From Gnomoniopsis sp. IMI 355080 (Eukaryota > Ascomycota > Sordariomycetes > Diaporthales > Gnomoniaceae): DNA of 64,000 nt. Made by a program: the position numbers and the translations under genes. Positions 1 to 11,613 of the stretch are shown piece by piece. Every line of letters starts with the position of its first letter. Position 1 is the stretch's first letter. The notes below the pieces were generated by a model. The model made no database searches, had not been told where the DNA came from, and was given only the letters and a program-made list of their open reading frames with translations. The stretch is taken from assembly GCA_027946555.1 (NCBI GenBank), contig JAPEVC010000040.1:62001-126000 (forward strand), given 5' to 3'.

Positions 1-585
1 AGAACCAAACCAAACCCCTTGTCCTGTCGGCCGATACTACGCAGTGTGTTCTTATCACACGTGTCTTGTCGTCGGCTGTGTTCCGTGCTCAGCCCGGCGT
101 GTCCGGGCTTGCGGGTCGCATCGGGATGAGTCAGCGGCTCGAGATATTGCGAACGTCTCCCGGGCTTCGTTTTCCCACATGAGAAGTGAAAAGACTCGAC
201 CAAAGAGACCGAACAAAAGGCCAGAAAGTTTGAGATTTGTTCACGAATCGCAGAAATGAACAGCTCCAAACCAGGTCGCACGCTCAGGCCTAGTAGAAGC
301 GCAAGACGCTGGATTAGGATCCGTGACGAAACATCAAACTCCTTAGTGTGTCGCAAACAGTCGACTCCTGAGCTTCATCCGGGTCCACTTCTGCAACTGT
401 AGACTCACCACCACCTTTTTGAGGAGTGTACCCAAAATACCAAAACAACTTCTGTTGATGATGCAAACAGGTCGTAGATCATTCTAATTGCTTCATCAGA
501 GTCTGTTTCATCAACAACGCTAAGCCACACATGCCTGAAGGAGCAGCCTAGAGCCAGCGAGCCCTTCATCCACCATCACATCACG
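1..585. other. Intergenic / 5' region of the MOSC gene
   Basis: I see no supported gene here. The small open frames lack coding character or recognisable motifs. The last 100 or so bases presumably hold the promoter and leader of the downstream gene. Confidence 0.5.
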
Positions 586-2093
586 ATGGAGGCCACCTCC
601 GCCAGCAACATCACCACCCCGAGGGGAGCGCCTCTTCCCCTCGATGCGGGTTCCATCTTCGTTCTAGCTGTGACCCTCATCGTCTTCTGTGTGCCTCTTT
701 TATTTCTCTTTCCGCCCTTCCCGCCGCGCCAAAGCGACGCGCTCGAGGAGACACACACCAAGCTAGGCATCGATCAGGCCAAGTCCAACCTCAAAAACTA
801 CACGAAAAAGCTGGAAGATGTGTCTTCCAAACCAAGAGAATCAGTTGGAAAGATCGAGTCCCTCTTCGTATACCCCATCAAATCATGCAAAGGCATCGAG
901 CTGGCCCGCACAAAAGTCATCCCTACCGGACTGGAGTTCGACAGACTCTTCACCTTTGCGCAGCTCAAAAGCCCTTTTCCTGTCTCAGTCGATGGTTCCG
1001 ACAACGAAAAGGCAAAGCAGCACACCTGGGAGTTCATCACCCAGCGCCAGTTCCCCCTTCTTGCCACCGTCGAGATTGAGCTGTGGCAACCGGATCTGGC
1101 CAAGATGAAAGGCTTCCGCGACCTGTCCGCCGGCTCGTCGGACGAAGTCTTCCTGATCGTGCGCTTTCCCTGGCGCCAGGGCGGTTGGCGGGGTCTCTGG
1201 GAGGTATTTGAGGCCAAGTGCCTGCGCGGATGGCGCGGCGTGCCGACCACCGAGGTGTTGTTGCCCGTGGCATTCCCGGACAAGAGCGAGATCACGCGCA
1301 AAGGGTACGAGTTTGAGCCGGTGCGGGTATGGGGGGAAGAGACTGTGGCGCTGAACATGGGCAACGAGCTGCCCGAGGAGCTGCGGCGGTACCTAGGTGT
1401 GAGCAACAAGCTGGCGCTGTTTCGGGTGGACCCGGAGGCGTTGCGCGGGGTGGGCAAGAATGCGCCGGCGGAAGAGGACGCGGGCTATCGCCCTGTTGTG
1501 GGGTTCGCGGATTCAGTGAGTGCTGTTGCAAGTGATTTGGATGAGGCGGCTGGACCAGGGCTGACGGAGGAGGGAAAGTACCCGGTGCATATCATGAATC
1601 TGGCTAGCGTACGGGATCTGGATTCGAAGGTGACCAAGGACAAAGACTTGGAAGAGCTCAGCCCACGGCGCTTCCGGGCGAACATTTTCGGTGAGTTCCT
1701 GGTGCCAGAATTCGGCTTTGGGGGTTTCAAATACGCGTAGCTGACAGTGATACAGTGTCTGGCTTGCCAGCCTACGATGAGGATGATTGGAAAAAGATCA
1801 AGCTCAGGTCAGAAGGGTCCAAGCAGTCGGACGAAGCTGCCTTTCACGTCTCTTGCAGAACCACAAGGTGCAAACTCCCCAATGTCGACCCGGACACTGG
1901 TGTGCGCCATCGCGTGGAGCCTGACAAGACCTTGAGAGTCCAGCGAGCAATCGACGCGGGAGCACCCAAGACGGGATGCTTGGGCATGCAGATGACCCCT
2001 CTCTTTGAAAACAAGGGATCTCAACACTTCTACCTTGAAGTGGGCATGACGGCGGAGGTCTTGGAGCGGGGCGAGCATATGTACAAGAGGTAA
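586..2093 (+). CDS. MOSC-domain molybdenum cofactor sulfurase-like / mARC-like protein, membrane anchored
   Basis: Two exons, 586..1690 and 1756..2093, joined through a GTGAGT donor and TACAG acceptor (65-bp intron), give 480 residues. An N-terminal hydrophobic segment at about residues 24-44 looks like a membrane anchor. The MOSC N-terminal beta-barrel follows at about 85 with the family motif VYPIKSCKG, and the MOSC domain covers the C-terminal half. The intron splits a conserved stretch reading NIFVSGLPAYDEDDW. The later RCKLPNVDPDTG motif carries Cys407, which aligns with the cysteine that binds molybdenum cofactor in mitochondrial amidoxime-reducing component (mARC) proteins. Known family members reduce N-hydroxylated substrates with cytochrome b5 and its reductase; a fungal role of that kind is inferred. 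It converges on SMC2, with about 270 bp between the stop codons. Confidence 0.88.
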
Positions 2094-2360
2094 TCGCACA
2101 GGCTTTCATAGATGATTTGATTCTCATAGACCCGGCATATAAAAGCAGTAATGACTAAATCCATATAAGCCTCGTCCAATCGTAAGCTGAAAAATCAACA
2201 TGCCAACCCCGTGTCCATTGGTTGTCACAACAAGCGCGTGATATCAGAGAAACCGTTGCATTCACAGCGGAGCGAGGAGCAGCGCCAGATACGCCCGCAT
2301 CCTCATCCGATACCGTCCAGCCCCAACTCCAGATAAACAAGTTTATACACGGTCTCAACT

Positions 2361-5300
2361 TTACTTCAAATCCGCCGGTGTCAATGCTTGCACCATACTA
2401 GTACCCTCACTGAAACGTGTCTTGAAGATACGATTGGCGTTCTGGAACATGCCGTCTTTCAGACTGACGACTATGAACTGTGAGCCCTTGAATCTCGTTT
2501 TGATCAGACGACCGATGTTCTGAGTATGCGACAGATCGAGTGCAGCGTCGACTTCGTCTAGAATGTACATGGGCGCTGGTTTAAACTGAAGGAGAGCCAT
2601 AATGAGCGAGAGTGCAATAAGAGATCTGTCCGAAATTGTTAGTGCACTAGAAATCACAAATAAAACAGCTCGGGACATTATACCTTTGACCACCACTGAG
2701 CTCCGTCAAACTTTGCTTCCAGACCTTGCCAAGACACACCTTGACCTCCAATCCTTCATTGATGGTCTTGCCCTCGGGCGGGTCTAACTTGGCGAAACTG
2801 CCACCAGGCAACAGCTCAGAAAAAATCTCACCAAAGTCAGCGTTGACCTTCTCCCAAGTCTCTTGCAGTGCCTTCTTCTTGTAGTCGTCCAAGCTGATAA
2901 TGGTCTCCTCAATCTTCTTCTTGTCGCGGATCACCGTCCTCATCATGTGTTTTAGGGCGACTTCCTTCTTCTCGACGCTGTCAATCATGTTCATGACCTT
3001 GGGGTTGATTTTCTTCTTCATGCCTTGGAATCGATCTGTCAAGTTCTTGAGCGTGGACTTGCACTCTGAAATATTGTGGTCCTTGAAGTCGTAGGGTGTG
3101 CCAGATCGACCGAACTTGTCCCTTTCGTCAGCGATCCACTCGTGCTCCTTCTCCATGTGTTCAACAGCTTGCCCAGCTCCTTGTTGTTCCTTATTGAACT
3201 TCTCCACCTGGTGACCCAGCTTTTGCTTCTCCAGACCCTCTTCGGTAATACGATCTTTCTTGCTCCGCATGGCATTATCTAGAGCACGAAGTTCATCATC
3301 GAAAATGCTGAGCTTCGCTCGCTCCCCTTCGAGGTCAGCCTGGGCCGTGTCATGTGTCTCTTTGAGTTCGTCCCGTTGATTAGACGTCTGGGCGATCTCA
3401 TCCTGCTGGGCTTTTATGGCCAGATCGATCTCCTGTAATTGCTCGCGGGCAGTAGCAAGATCGCCAGACACCTGTTCGGAGTCGAGCTGGGCATTTTGAA
3501 GCTCCTTCTGCAAGGTCTTGACAGAAGCGCGGTGCTTCTCCAAGGACGCCCGGAGCTTATCTAGTGAAGCTTGGAGCTCCACCAATTTACCGTCCTTGTT
3601 ATTGTCGAAATCCTTCATGTCCTTCTCGATCCGTCTAGCGTCTGCCGTGGCCTCTGCGTGCCTTTTCTTCGCTTCCTCACTGTCCTTCTTGAGTTGTATG
3701 ATCTGCTCCTTCATGTTCTCGATTTCTTGAATGATAGAAGACGAGGAATTGCTGCTAATTTGCTCCTCAGCAAGCTTAATCTCGTGCGTCTTGAGATCGA
3801 ACTCCTGTTTGACTCTTCGGGCTTGATCAAGCTTGGACTTCTCCCTCGCGATCTTGGCTTGAAGCTCACGTAGCGAAGCCTCTTCCTCTCGCAATTGCCG
3901 GTTGAGCTCATTGAGCTTCTGCATCGTCACCAAAACCCCACTAGAATTCGGCGCACTGCCACCAGACAAGGTGCCAGACGGATCGTATGAATCTCCTTGG
4001 AGAGTGATACTCCTCATCCGGACATTTGGGTCGAATGTGACCCTCTTCGCAGTCTCAGCATCCTCGCAGATGAGTGTGTTGCCAAAAACGTACTCCAAAG
4101 CCGCTGAGATCTCTTTGTCATAGCCCACCAACGTGAGGGCAAGGTTGACTTTCCCTGGAGCAATCCTTTGCGCTGTGGCAATGGTCTGTGCAGAAGCCTT
4201 GAAAGCGGAGATTTTGTTGAGAGGGATGATGGTGACCCGCTTTCGCAGTCTGCCACCCTTGAGCAACTGTGTGCCTGTCACCTCATTGTCGACAACGACG
4301 TTGTAGAGACGACCACCCGCGCAGATCTCAAGTGCGGTCCCTGCACTGGTGTGTTCCTTATCGAGAGTGAATAATTGAGCAACAAGTCCTTTGACCTTTG
4401 ACCTGTCAAAGCCTGGTACTGGGTCGGAGTAGTTGAAGTCGATATTGGCCACCTTGCGCTTCAGCGCGTCAGACTCTTGCCGAAGACTGCGAATCCTCTG
4501 CTGAATGGTGCTCTCCTGCTTGTACAAGTCCTCTTCCGCCCCGGCGCTAAAACCGAGCTGTGTAAGTTCTTTCTCGAGCTTTTGTGCTTGGGACTTGAGA
4601 CCGTCGAGTTCATTGAGCAAGCCAGCATTTGCTTCCTTTGCTTTCTTGGCCCGAGGCTCTTCTTCTCTGATGCGCTTCTCGAAGTGGGCGACCTTGATCT
4701 TGGCTTGCTCTTGCTGAGTCACTGCACCGGAAGCACGATTCCTTGCGTCCTGCAGTTGAGCCTGGTATCCGTTCTCCTGACCTTCTTTGGATGCGACACC
4801 GGTTTGCAAAGTTTGCAGCAATTCTTCCTTGGATTCGGCTTCCTGGCTTTGCTTCTCGAGGTCCTCCTTGGCCGCATCATATTTCGCCTTGATTTTGTCG
4901 TATGCTTTTGTCTTCTCCTTGAGGCTTGCCTCTAGTTCAGCGACGTTCTTCTCGCCAGCAATCCTCCGGTCTTGCTCTTCAGTCAAGCTTGATTTCTTCA
5001 GGTCCATGACAGTTGCTAGACGGACAAGTTCGTTCGAAAGCTTCTTGACAGATTCCTCAAGGGCGTTGGCTTTGGCACCCTTCCGGAGTTCCTTGTCGCG
5101 TTGTGCCTTGACTCTCTGGACATCTTCCTCCAAATGTGAAATCTCATTCTTCAGCCTAACAGCCGAGTCCTCGAGATCCTTCTGTCGTTGCTTCTTGCCC
5201 TCTAGGTCTGCGGCTGACTGCTGGAGTTTCTCGGTATACTTGACATAGTCGTGCGCAACCACTAACCGTGTCAAGCGCTCAAGGTCGTTCTGCGTTTGTT

Positions 5301-6136
5301 GGAAGTCAAGGAAGGCTCGCTTCTCTCCACGCAGCTTCTCCAATTTCGGCTCGATCTCGTCACGGAGCAACTCTGTGATTTCCTGTAACTTCATCTCCTT
5401 CTTGCCCATGGTCTTCAATGCCTTGTCTCGGCGATCCTCAAACATTCTCGTGCCAGCAGCTTCTTCGATCATGGCCAGAATCTCGACAGATTTCATGTTC
5501 AAAACCTTTGTGATCTTTCCCTGCATGATAAGAAAGTTGGGGTTGTTGATGTTCAGACCAACGGATTGGAAAAGATTCTGGACTGTCTGTTGCTGAGCAC
5601 GGTGGCCGTTGATGAGGTATTTGGAGGTGCCACCAAGGACGATCTGGCGGGTGACGCTGATTGTGGCATATTCCTCGAAGCCGATGGGCGACTTTTTCTT
5701 ATCCCTGTTGTCGAAAACAATCGTGACACTGGCTTTCGTTACTCCGGCCTGACCGCGTTTGTAAATGAGATCCTGAAGTCGCATTGAACGTCAGCAAGCG
5801 AAAAGCGCGCGCAGGATTTGGGAAGAGAGTCGCACCTGGAGGTTCTGCGCGCGCACTGTCGACATGTTCGTGATACCCAGAACGAAGCAAATGGAGTCCA
5901 GAATGTTGGACTTGCCACTGCCGTTCAGGCCAGTGATGGAATTGAAGCTCTCGTCCCTGCGGCAGTTAGCGACCACATCTTGGATGTGCTTGTCGTTGCG
6001 GGGGCCTTGTTTACCATCCTGATATGACCGTTCGGACGGCGTACGACTTGAAGCCCTGCCTGATGTCAGCATGAATGTTCAGTGTAGGGACAAGAAGAAT
6101 TAAACGAACGTCAACTATGATCTCGGTGACCCTCAT
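2361..6136 (-). CDS. SMC2: Condensin core ATPase SMC2
   Basis: Five exons on the minus strand: 6136..6110, 6055..6015, 5956..5836, 5772..2684 and 2625..2361. Together they encode 1180 residues, the usual SMC2 length. The N-terminus MRVTEIIVDGFKSY is canonical and fixes the start. Walker A (GLNGSGKS) is at about 32-39. Long coiled coils flank a hinge at about 510-660. The ABC signature LSGGQR is at 1088-1093 and Walker B (MYILDEVD) at about 1112-1119. SMC2 pairs with SMC4 in condensin and compacts mitotic chromosomes by ATP-driven loop extrusion. The last intron lies directly inside the signature codon (AG|A of Arg1093). The first three exons are only 27, 41 and 121 bp, so automated annotation may start the protein too late. 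Confidence 0.97.
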
Positions 6137-7352
6137 AGTGGCGGGGTTGACGTGATCGCGGTCCTTGTTGTGGACATTGAGAGGGGGAATACGGGATGTT
6201 GAGGCGATGGTTCTGGCGACGCGGGCTTCTGGTAAACAAAATCAATCGCGCGCATGGCAACGGACCTGATCCCCGCTAGACTGCCGCTATGGCACCCTAA
6301 CCCTGAGTACGCGGTAGAGTCTCACTGCAAACACCCCCACTCTCGATTCTGAATGGTTGCACAATCCATAGTAGATGCAAATTCGACAGCTATTCGTGGC
6401 TACCAGAAAAGCAATGTCCCTTGAAGATTCTCAAATGCAACCCATTTGCGGACTCAGCATGACATACTTGACAGGTTATCTTTGGAGTTCAAAACACGGT
6501 TTCGAAGATCAGAAATCTGGTTCTTCCAAATATAGACTTGATCAGAAGCTAAGAAGGCACATTAGGTACAGGTCAATAGCAACCTAACTAAGGGACTGCT
6601 ATTGAAAGACCTACAGTATTTCGAGCTTCATCGTCGCTTTGAAAGCCCAGCAAAAGCTGCATGCTCTTGAGTATACTTCTCTGTTCTCCTGGCGGGACAT
6701 TCGCTGTCGGCACTGGCATGTGGAAGTGCAACTACTAGGTACTAACTAGGTATTAAGGAAAGCTAACGGGTACAAGGTTATGGGTTCCATCATAGCGTCT
6801 CTTCCAAGGCACAAGGGGGCCGTCAAGGGGCCTGTCTCGAAGAGACGTATCTCTCTCTCCCTCGTTCACTTATTATTAGTGATAACTGTCCGTGTCAGAC
6901 CTCTTCATCAAACGACTCGAGCAACTCCGTCGACACTGTCCACATTTTCCGTGCCCATCTCGAAGACACCTCATTAACCTCCTCTAAACCGGTAGCTATT
7001 TCCCAGCCATCCCGACTTGCATTACCTGCGATCCCCCGCTCCCTCGGCCAAGTTCCTTAGTGTTACCGGCGTAGCTGCACCTCGTCTCCAGCGACTTCTC
7101 GGAGGGTCCTTATTGCGCAACTGTATCCCTTGTTTCACGACACCTCAAGCCCCCAGCGATAGGCAATCAGCCTTGCTACGGCTGCTGTTGCTGTTGTAGC
7201 TTCAGTCCAGTCCTCGAGAGGAAACACAACCCACTGTGTTGCCTTAGTACACTGACGTCCCTTGCTCCCTGCGTCACCCGGCCCATTTCCGATCTGATGG
7301 TTGCGATCCACTCCGGCGATTGCAGCGCGCCGAGGTCACAGGCCTCGTCGTG
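6137..7352. other. Intergenic region between SMC2 and the LysM gene
   Basis: This holds the divergent promoters and leaders of the SMC2 and LysM genes. Pyrimidine-rich tracts near 6850-6870 and 7180-7200 fit a fungal promoter and leader. No protein-coding segment is supported. Confidence 0.55.
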
Positions 7353-9203
7353 ATGTCAACCACTGCCCGAATCTCGGCCCCCGCCCACGATGCCGAAGCA
7401 CGTCCAAGAAATCGTCGCCTGGCCACAACCGGTGAAAATGCCGGCACTTCCGCCTCGAGGTCGTCGTCGTTGCTCAACACGTCCCGAAGCTCATCGACGC
7501 ACAGGACAGCCAGTCCCATTCCTGCGGCGCGGATAGGCCCCTCCTCGAGATCGTCGAGCAGGCCTACAGCCGGCCCCTATGCCCAGAACTCGTCTACGTC
7601 TGCGGGAAAAGGATGGCTAGACTCTTCTTGGTCTTTTGGCTGGTCATCAGTCCAGGACTTCGCTACCACCATCTTGAATACTGACACGAGTCGAGGAGCC
7701 AGTCCTAGGAGACCGATGCAGAGAACATCTAGCGGGACATTCCGCAATAATACACCGAGTGCCTGGGGACCCGAGCCACCCGCCGACACTCGTCCGGGAA
7801 TACAGGACGTCGCTGCAGGCACGCTGGCGGATCGTGAGGCAGCTTTTAGAGCCAGGAAAACAGCCAGTGTCTTGGAAAGCCATGAAGGTGTCAATGGCGG
7901 TCTAGACATCACAGGCAAGTTTAAGAGGCGGAATTCTGATGAGGCGTCCCGGGAAAACGTGTCCGTACCAGTAGTCGAAGACCAGTTGGTTTACATACAT
8001 CACGTCCAACCCAACGATACGTATGCCGGAATTATTCTGAAGTACAGGTGTCAAGAGGATGCTTTCCGGAAAGCCAACGGCTTATGGTCCAGGGATAATA
8101 TCCAAGTCAGAAAATGGCTGGCCCTGCCAGTTGATGCATGCGAAGTGAAGGGAAGGCCGTGCGAGGCTCCCTCGTTCTATTCAAAAGACGTCGATCATCT
8201 GGCCGCCACCCCGATAGCGACAACTCCAGGGGCATCGTCGCCGCTTCGAGCATCAGTAACATCAAATCCTCATGACGATTTCTTTGCCTCGTCGCAAGAT
8301 GGGAAAGCACAAGAAGAGGTTGTGACCGAGGAGGAAAAGCCATGGACACATGTTAGATGGGTAAAACTCGATCATTGCAAGGAGCCGATGGAGATCGGAC
8401 GGGTCTCGAAGAAGGCTATGGGATACTTCCCACCTCGGAGGAAGAAGAGTGTGCGGACAGTTTCTACGCTGAGCACTCCAAGAGGGTCTTTCGATGTGCC
8501 AAGCATTACTCTCAGCTCGGATAACCTGGACAGCCCAGGAGCTTCCTCTTCTCGTCGACAAAGCATGCTAGCTAACCGCCCAAGCGTGACCTCTACTTAT
8601 GCTTCATCAGCCCCCACGCCGTCGCGCAGTAGAGTGGGCAGCGGCAACGACGACATCCGGCCAGCGTGGATGAGGAGACCAGGGGGTGTTGGTTCCCTCA
8701 ACAGAACCGTGCGGGCGCCCGGACCTGAGAAAGACTACTTCAACACATGGGCCAAAAAGCACCTCCCCAGTCTCAACATTGATACTCTCCCGTCTATGGC
8801 TATTATGGGGTCTGAGACTGCTCGTTTTGGGTTCAACGAGGAGGGCGCCGCCATTGTTGAGAGCCCATTCGAAGAAGGCCGTGACTTATCGTCCATCAAT
8901 CAACATGGTACTGGCCTCGACAAAGCTGCTGCGACCATTGAGACGTGGTTGCGCGGCGCGTGGGCCAAACGACCAAACACGCCGATCCTTGGGCCGAATA
9001 GACCACGTGGAGGTGACGGAGATTTGATCGAGCTGGAGGATACCAACAGTGATGACGGGCGGCTGAGTGGGCTCCTAGATCAGGGTGACACCAGTCTGCT
9101 GAACTCGAACTTTGGTTCGTCAAGCCGGAGTGAAGGCGAGAGCAGTCTACTCAGGGGTCGCATGCCTGTGCGGGGGTTTTCAAAGGAGAAGAAGGCAGAC
9201 TAG
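7353..9203 (+). CDS. LysM-domain protein, predicted intracellular
   Basis: A single exon of 616 residues. The ATG at 7353 (MSTTARIS) is preferred; 7320 is not ATG. Residues 1-190 are Ser/Arg/Thr-rich and probably disordered. One LysM module lies at about residues 208-262: it opens with VYIHHVQPNDTY, runs through KANGLWSRDNI and closes with WLALPVD. The rest is low complexity, with SRR-type basic patches at about 350-450. There is no signal peptide, so it is not a secreted chitin-binding effector; it resembles the conserved intracellular single-LysM proteins found in fungi and animals. Its molecular role is not known. Confidence 0.8.
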   Translation: MSTTARISAPAHDAEARPRNRRLATTGENAGTSASRSSSLLNTSRSSSTHRTASPIPAARIGPSSRSSSRPTAGPYAQNSSTSAGKGWLDSSWSFGWSSVQDFATTILNTDTSRGASPRRPMQRTSSGTFRNNTPSAWGPEPPADTRPGIQDVAAGTLADREAAFRARKTASVLESHEGVNGGLDITGKFKRRNSDEASRENVSVPVVEDQLVYIHHVQPNDTYAGIILKYRCQEDAFRKANGLWSRDNIQVRKWLALPVDACEVKGRPCEAPSFYSKDVDHLAATPIATTPGASSPLRASVTSNPHDDFFASSQDGKAQEEVVTEEEKPWTHVRWVKLDHCKEPMEIGRVSKKAMGYFPPRRKKSVRTVSTLSTPRGSFDVPSITLSSDNLDSPGASSSRRQSMLANRPSVTSTYASSAPTPSRSRVGSGNDDIRPAWMRRPGGVGSLNRTVRAPGPEKDYFNTWAKKHLPSLNIDTLPSMAIMGSETARFGFNEEGAAIVESPFEEGRDLSSINQHGTGLDKAAATIETWLRGAWAKRPNTPILGPNRPRGGDGDLIELEDTNSDDGRLSGLLDQGDTSLLNSNFGSSSRSEGESSLLRGRMPVRGFSKEKKAD

Positions 9204-9604
9204 ACTTATCTTTGGGCTGAGGGACTTCCCATGCAAATGCAAGCATTCAAGGCGTTAATGAGTAATTGATTCAGAGTTATTTTGTATATAAGAGCGTAAA
9301 CCAGTCTGAGGGAGATAGTGGGGGGAGCCGGCCTTCGGGGATGTAGAGGGACTAGATATCGTCCGGACGGCATACCAATTTACATTTCATATAAGCTCAA
9401 AAGTTTGCCAGCTATGCAAATCGTTGTAGGGTAATCATGATGTACATATCTACAAATTACAGGAAAGCCAAGCTGCAATCGCCGGAGCAATACTGGGAGG
9501 GGACTATTAATAAGGGTGCTCATCCTTAGCTCTACTATTCGGCTCACAAATCTCTCACGCTTTGACCAGTGAGAATGCACAGTCGCATGGGTCAGTTAGA
9601 ATAT
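9204..9604. other. Convergent intergenic region
   Basis: This is the 3' flank shared by the LysM gene and the HD-domain gene. TATATAAG-like A/T-rich stretches near 9285 could belong to a 3' processing region. No gene is seen. Confidence 0.5.
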
Positions 9605-10291
9605 TCAGAAATTCTTGTTGACGCCGTCCCAATCCGGCTCCGCCTCAGCAGCCCTCAGCAAGTCTCCTGGCCAAGATCCTCCGGGTGCCTTGATCCTCAC
9701 CTCCCGGGCCTGTCCAACGACTGCATCACCAAGGTCCTTCTCCACGTCCAGTCGCGGCAACAACTCCTCCGTCTGCCTCACACGCTCCTCACTAAGCACC
9801 GGCCTAAGTTCCTCGGTCACCGCATCGAAATCCGCCTTCACAGCCAGCCTGACTAGCCTCACCAGCCCGCCCGCGCCCTCGGCAACATGCGGGCTGCTAT
9901 GCGCCGCAATGGCAAGCCACGCCTCGCGGATGAGCTCATCACTGATGGCATGTTTCCTCAACAGCGCCGCGGCGTAGTCAGCGCCGGCAGCCTCGAAGCG
10001 CTTGTCGACACGGGCGAGAAGGGGTGCGGCGCCAATGTCATGGAGGATACAAGCTACAAAGAGGACGTGGGTTTTTATGGCGGGCGCACCGGGAAAGGGG
10101 CTCGGGAGCTGCAGAGCGGTGAGGGCATAGAGGAAGACGCGCGCGCTGTGGTTGAAGATGGAGGGTGGGAGGTGGAGGGAGGCTGTAGACAGGGCTTCTT
10201 CACAGGCAGGGTGAGGCGGGATCTGGGACAGGAGGGAAGGGGGAAGGGAGTTGAGCCATGCCTCGGAGACGGGTGTTGGTATTTGGCACAT
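9605..10291 (-). CDS. HD-domain protein, cyanamide hydratase-like
   Basis: Single exon. The ATG at 10291 (MCQIPTPVSEAW) gives 228 residues and matches the way family members begin; an in-frame ATG at 10318 would add nine. An NHSARV motif (His) and an ILHDIG motif (the His-Asp pair) fit the metal site of HD-superfamily phosphohydrolases and hydratases, and AAHSSPHVAEG supplies more candidate metal ligands. Fungal relatives are annotated as cyanamide hydratase-like and turn cyanamide into urea; the substrate here is unproven. The gene is divergent from ARV1, with about 270 bp between the start codons, so a bidirectional promoter is likely. Confidence 0.82.
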   Translation of the reverse strand: MCQIPTPVSEAWLNSLPPSLLSQIPPHPACEEALSTASLHLPPSIFNHSARVFLYALTALQLPSPFPGAPAIKTHVLFVACILHDIGAAPLLARVDKRFEAAGADYAAALLRKHAISDELIREAWLAIAAHSSPHVAEGAGGLVRLVRLAVKADFDAVTEELRPVLSEERVRQTEELLPRLDVEKDLGDAVVGQAREVRIKAPGGSWPGDLLRAAEAEPDWDGVNKNF

Positions 10292-10557
10292 GCTGATAGT
10301 GGAACGGGAGAGAAACAAAGTTTGATATTTGGTTGCGAACGGGCTGTGAAAATATACCTAATAAGCGTTGGGCTGATCCGCAGAGCGGGACCCGTCCAAA
10401 AACGAGGCTCCCCGGACGCGACTCCAAATATATTACGTACAGGCAAACCCAGGACCGACCTCCCACCTCACCCACGAACACAACCAACTTCTTTCACGCC
10501 GGGAAAACATGTTCCTCCTGTGCTGATTGATATGACCAATGCCCAACCTGCGATGCG

Positions 10558-11613
10558 ATGCCGATCTGCATAGAGTGCCGCCATCCGGTCAAGACGCTAT
10601 GGACAAAATACTCCAACGCCGGCGGTGACAAGTCGAGCGGGCACAACATCCGGCTCACCGTCTGCAAGAACTGCGGGCGCTTCTGCGACAAATATGTCGA
10701 GCACGACTATATCGTCTTATTCATCGATCTGGTCCTGATCAAGCCACAGGTGGGTAGCTTCTTTGCGCGTCCGTCTCAGTCAGGACTCGGAAAGCTGATG
10801 GGCTGTGTTACCATAGGTGTATAGGCATTTGCTGCACAACACGCTGATGCGCGATCGGGATCAGTTTGATGTATGTTGCGCGCGTGAGCACCGTTCAGGT
10901 TACTCTGTGTACTAAAACGTGATACATAGCCGTCTATCATCAGGCTCGGCGTCCTCCTGCTGCTCTTCGATGTCTACCTCACATGGGCGCGCATTGAGAA
11001 GCAGTCTGTCCCAGGGGATTTTGGACTGCTACCAGACACCAATTTTGGCCGCTTGGCCCAACAGCCCATCGTATTCCAATACATGTTCTTCTGTATGATG
11101 TTTCTCCGACACGAACATTCCACCTTTGGAGACCGCAGCTAACATCCATCAGTAATCCTCTGCACTGCCTCGACCCTCGCCTTCCACATGTCCATACGGT
11201 TCCTGACCTCCTCGCCCTACTCTCCGCTCCACCTCTTCGGCATTCTTCCCAACAACCCGCGCCCAAACTCCGTCTCCACAGCCCTCCTCGTGTCCAGCTC
11301 CACAAAGCTTTTTCCTATACTGATGGTGATCTGGGAGTACGACGTGCCCGCTGCCGCGCGATCGCTGGGGTGGGCCGTGGTGGCAAACAACGTCGAGGCG
11401 CTGAAGATCTTACTGGATTGTGGCTATGGGGTCGCGGCTTTTCTGGCTACGGCCGGCGCGCTGAGTCGATGGCTCGTGGGAAGAGGTGTGCTGTGGGCGG
11501 CGGGGCTAGATGGGGTGGATAGTCAGGGTGAAGGGAGCGTCGCGGAGGAGGGTAGAGCGCTCTGGGCCTTGATAGTGTATCTACGAGATTGGGTTGGCCA
11601 ATTAGCCGTGTAG
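10558..11613 (+). CDS. ARV1: ARV1-like sterol homeostasis protein of the ER
   Basis: Four exons, 10558..10749, 10817..10870, 10930..11092 and 11153..11613, encode 289 residues. The N-terminus has the ARV1 homology domain with a putative zinc site from Cys4, Cys7, Cys36 and Cys39 (CIEC and CKNC), followed by the diagnostic CDKYVEHD and FIDLVLIKPQ motifs. Several hydrophobic segments follow from about residue 85. ARV1 proteins act in the endoplasmic reticulum in sterol and sphingolipid distribution and in GPI-anchor delivery. All three introns have GT...AG ends and keep the frame. It converges on the V-ATPase subunit e gene. Confidence 0.93.

Noticed and set aside
798..1457. 219-codon antisense frame opposite the MOSC gene
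   Set aside because: It is a shadow of the sense coding sequence and contains no domain.
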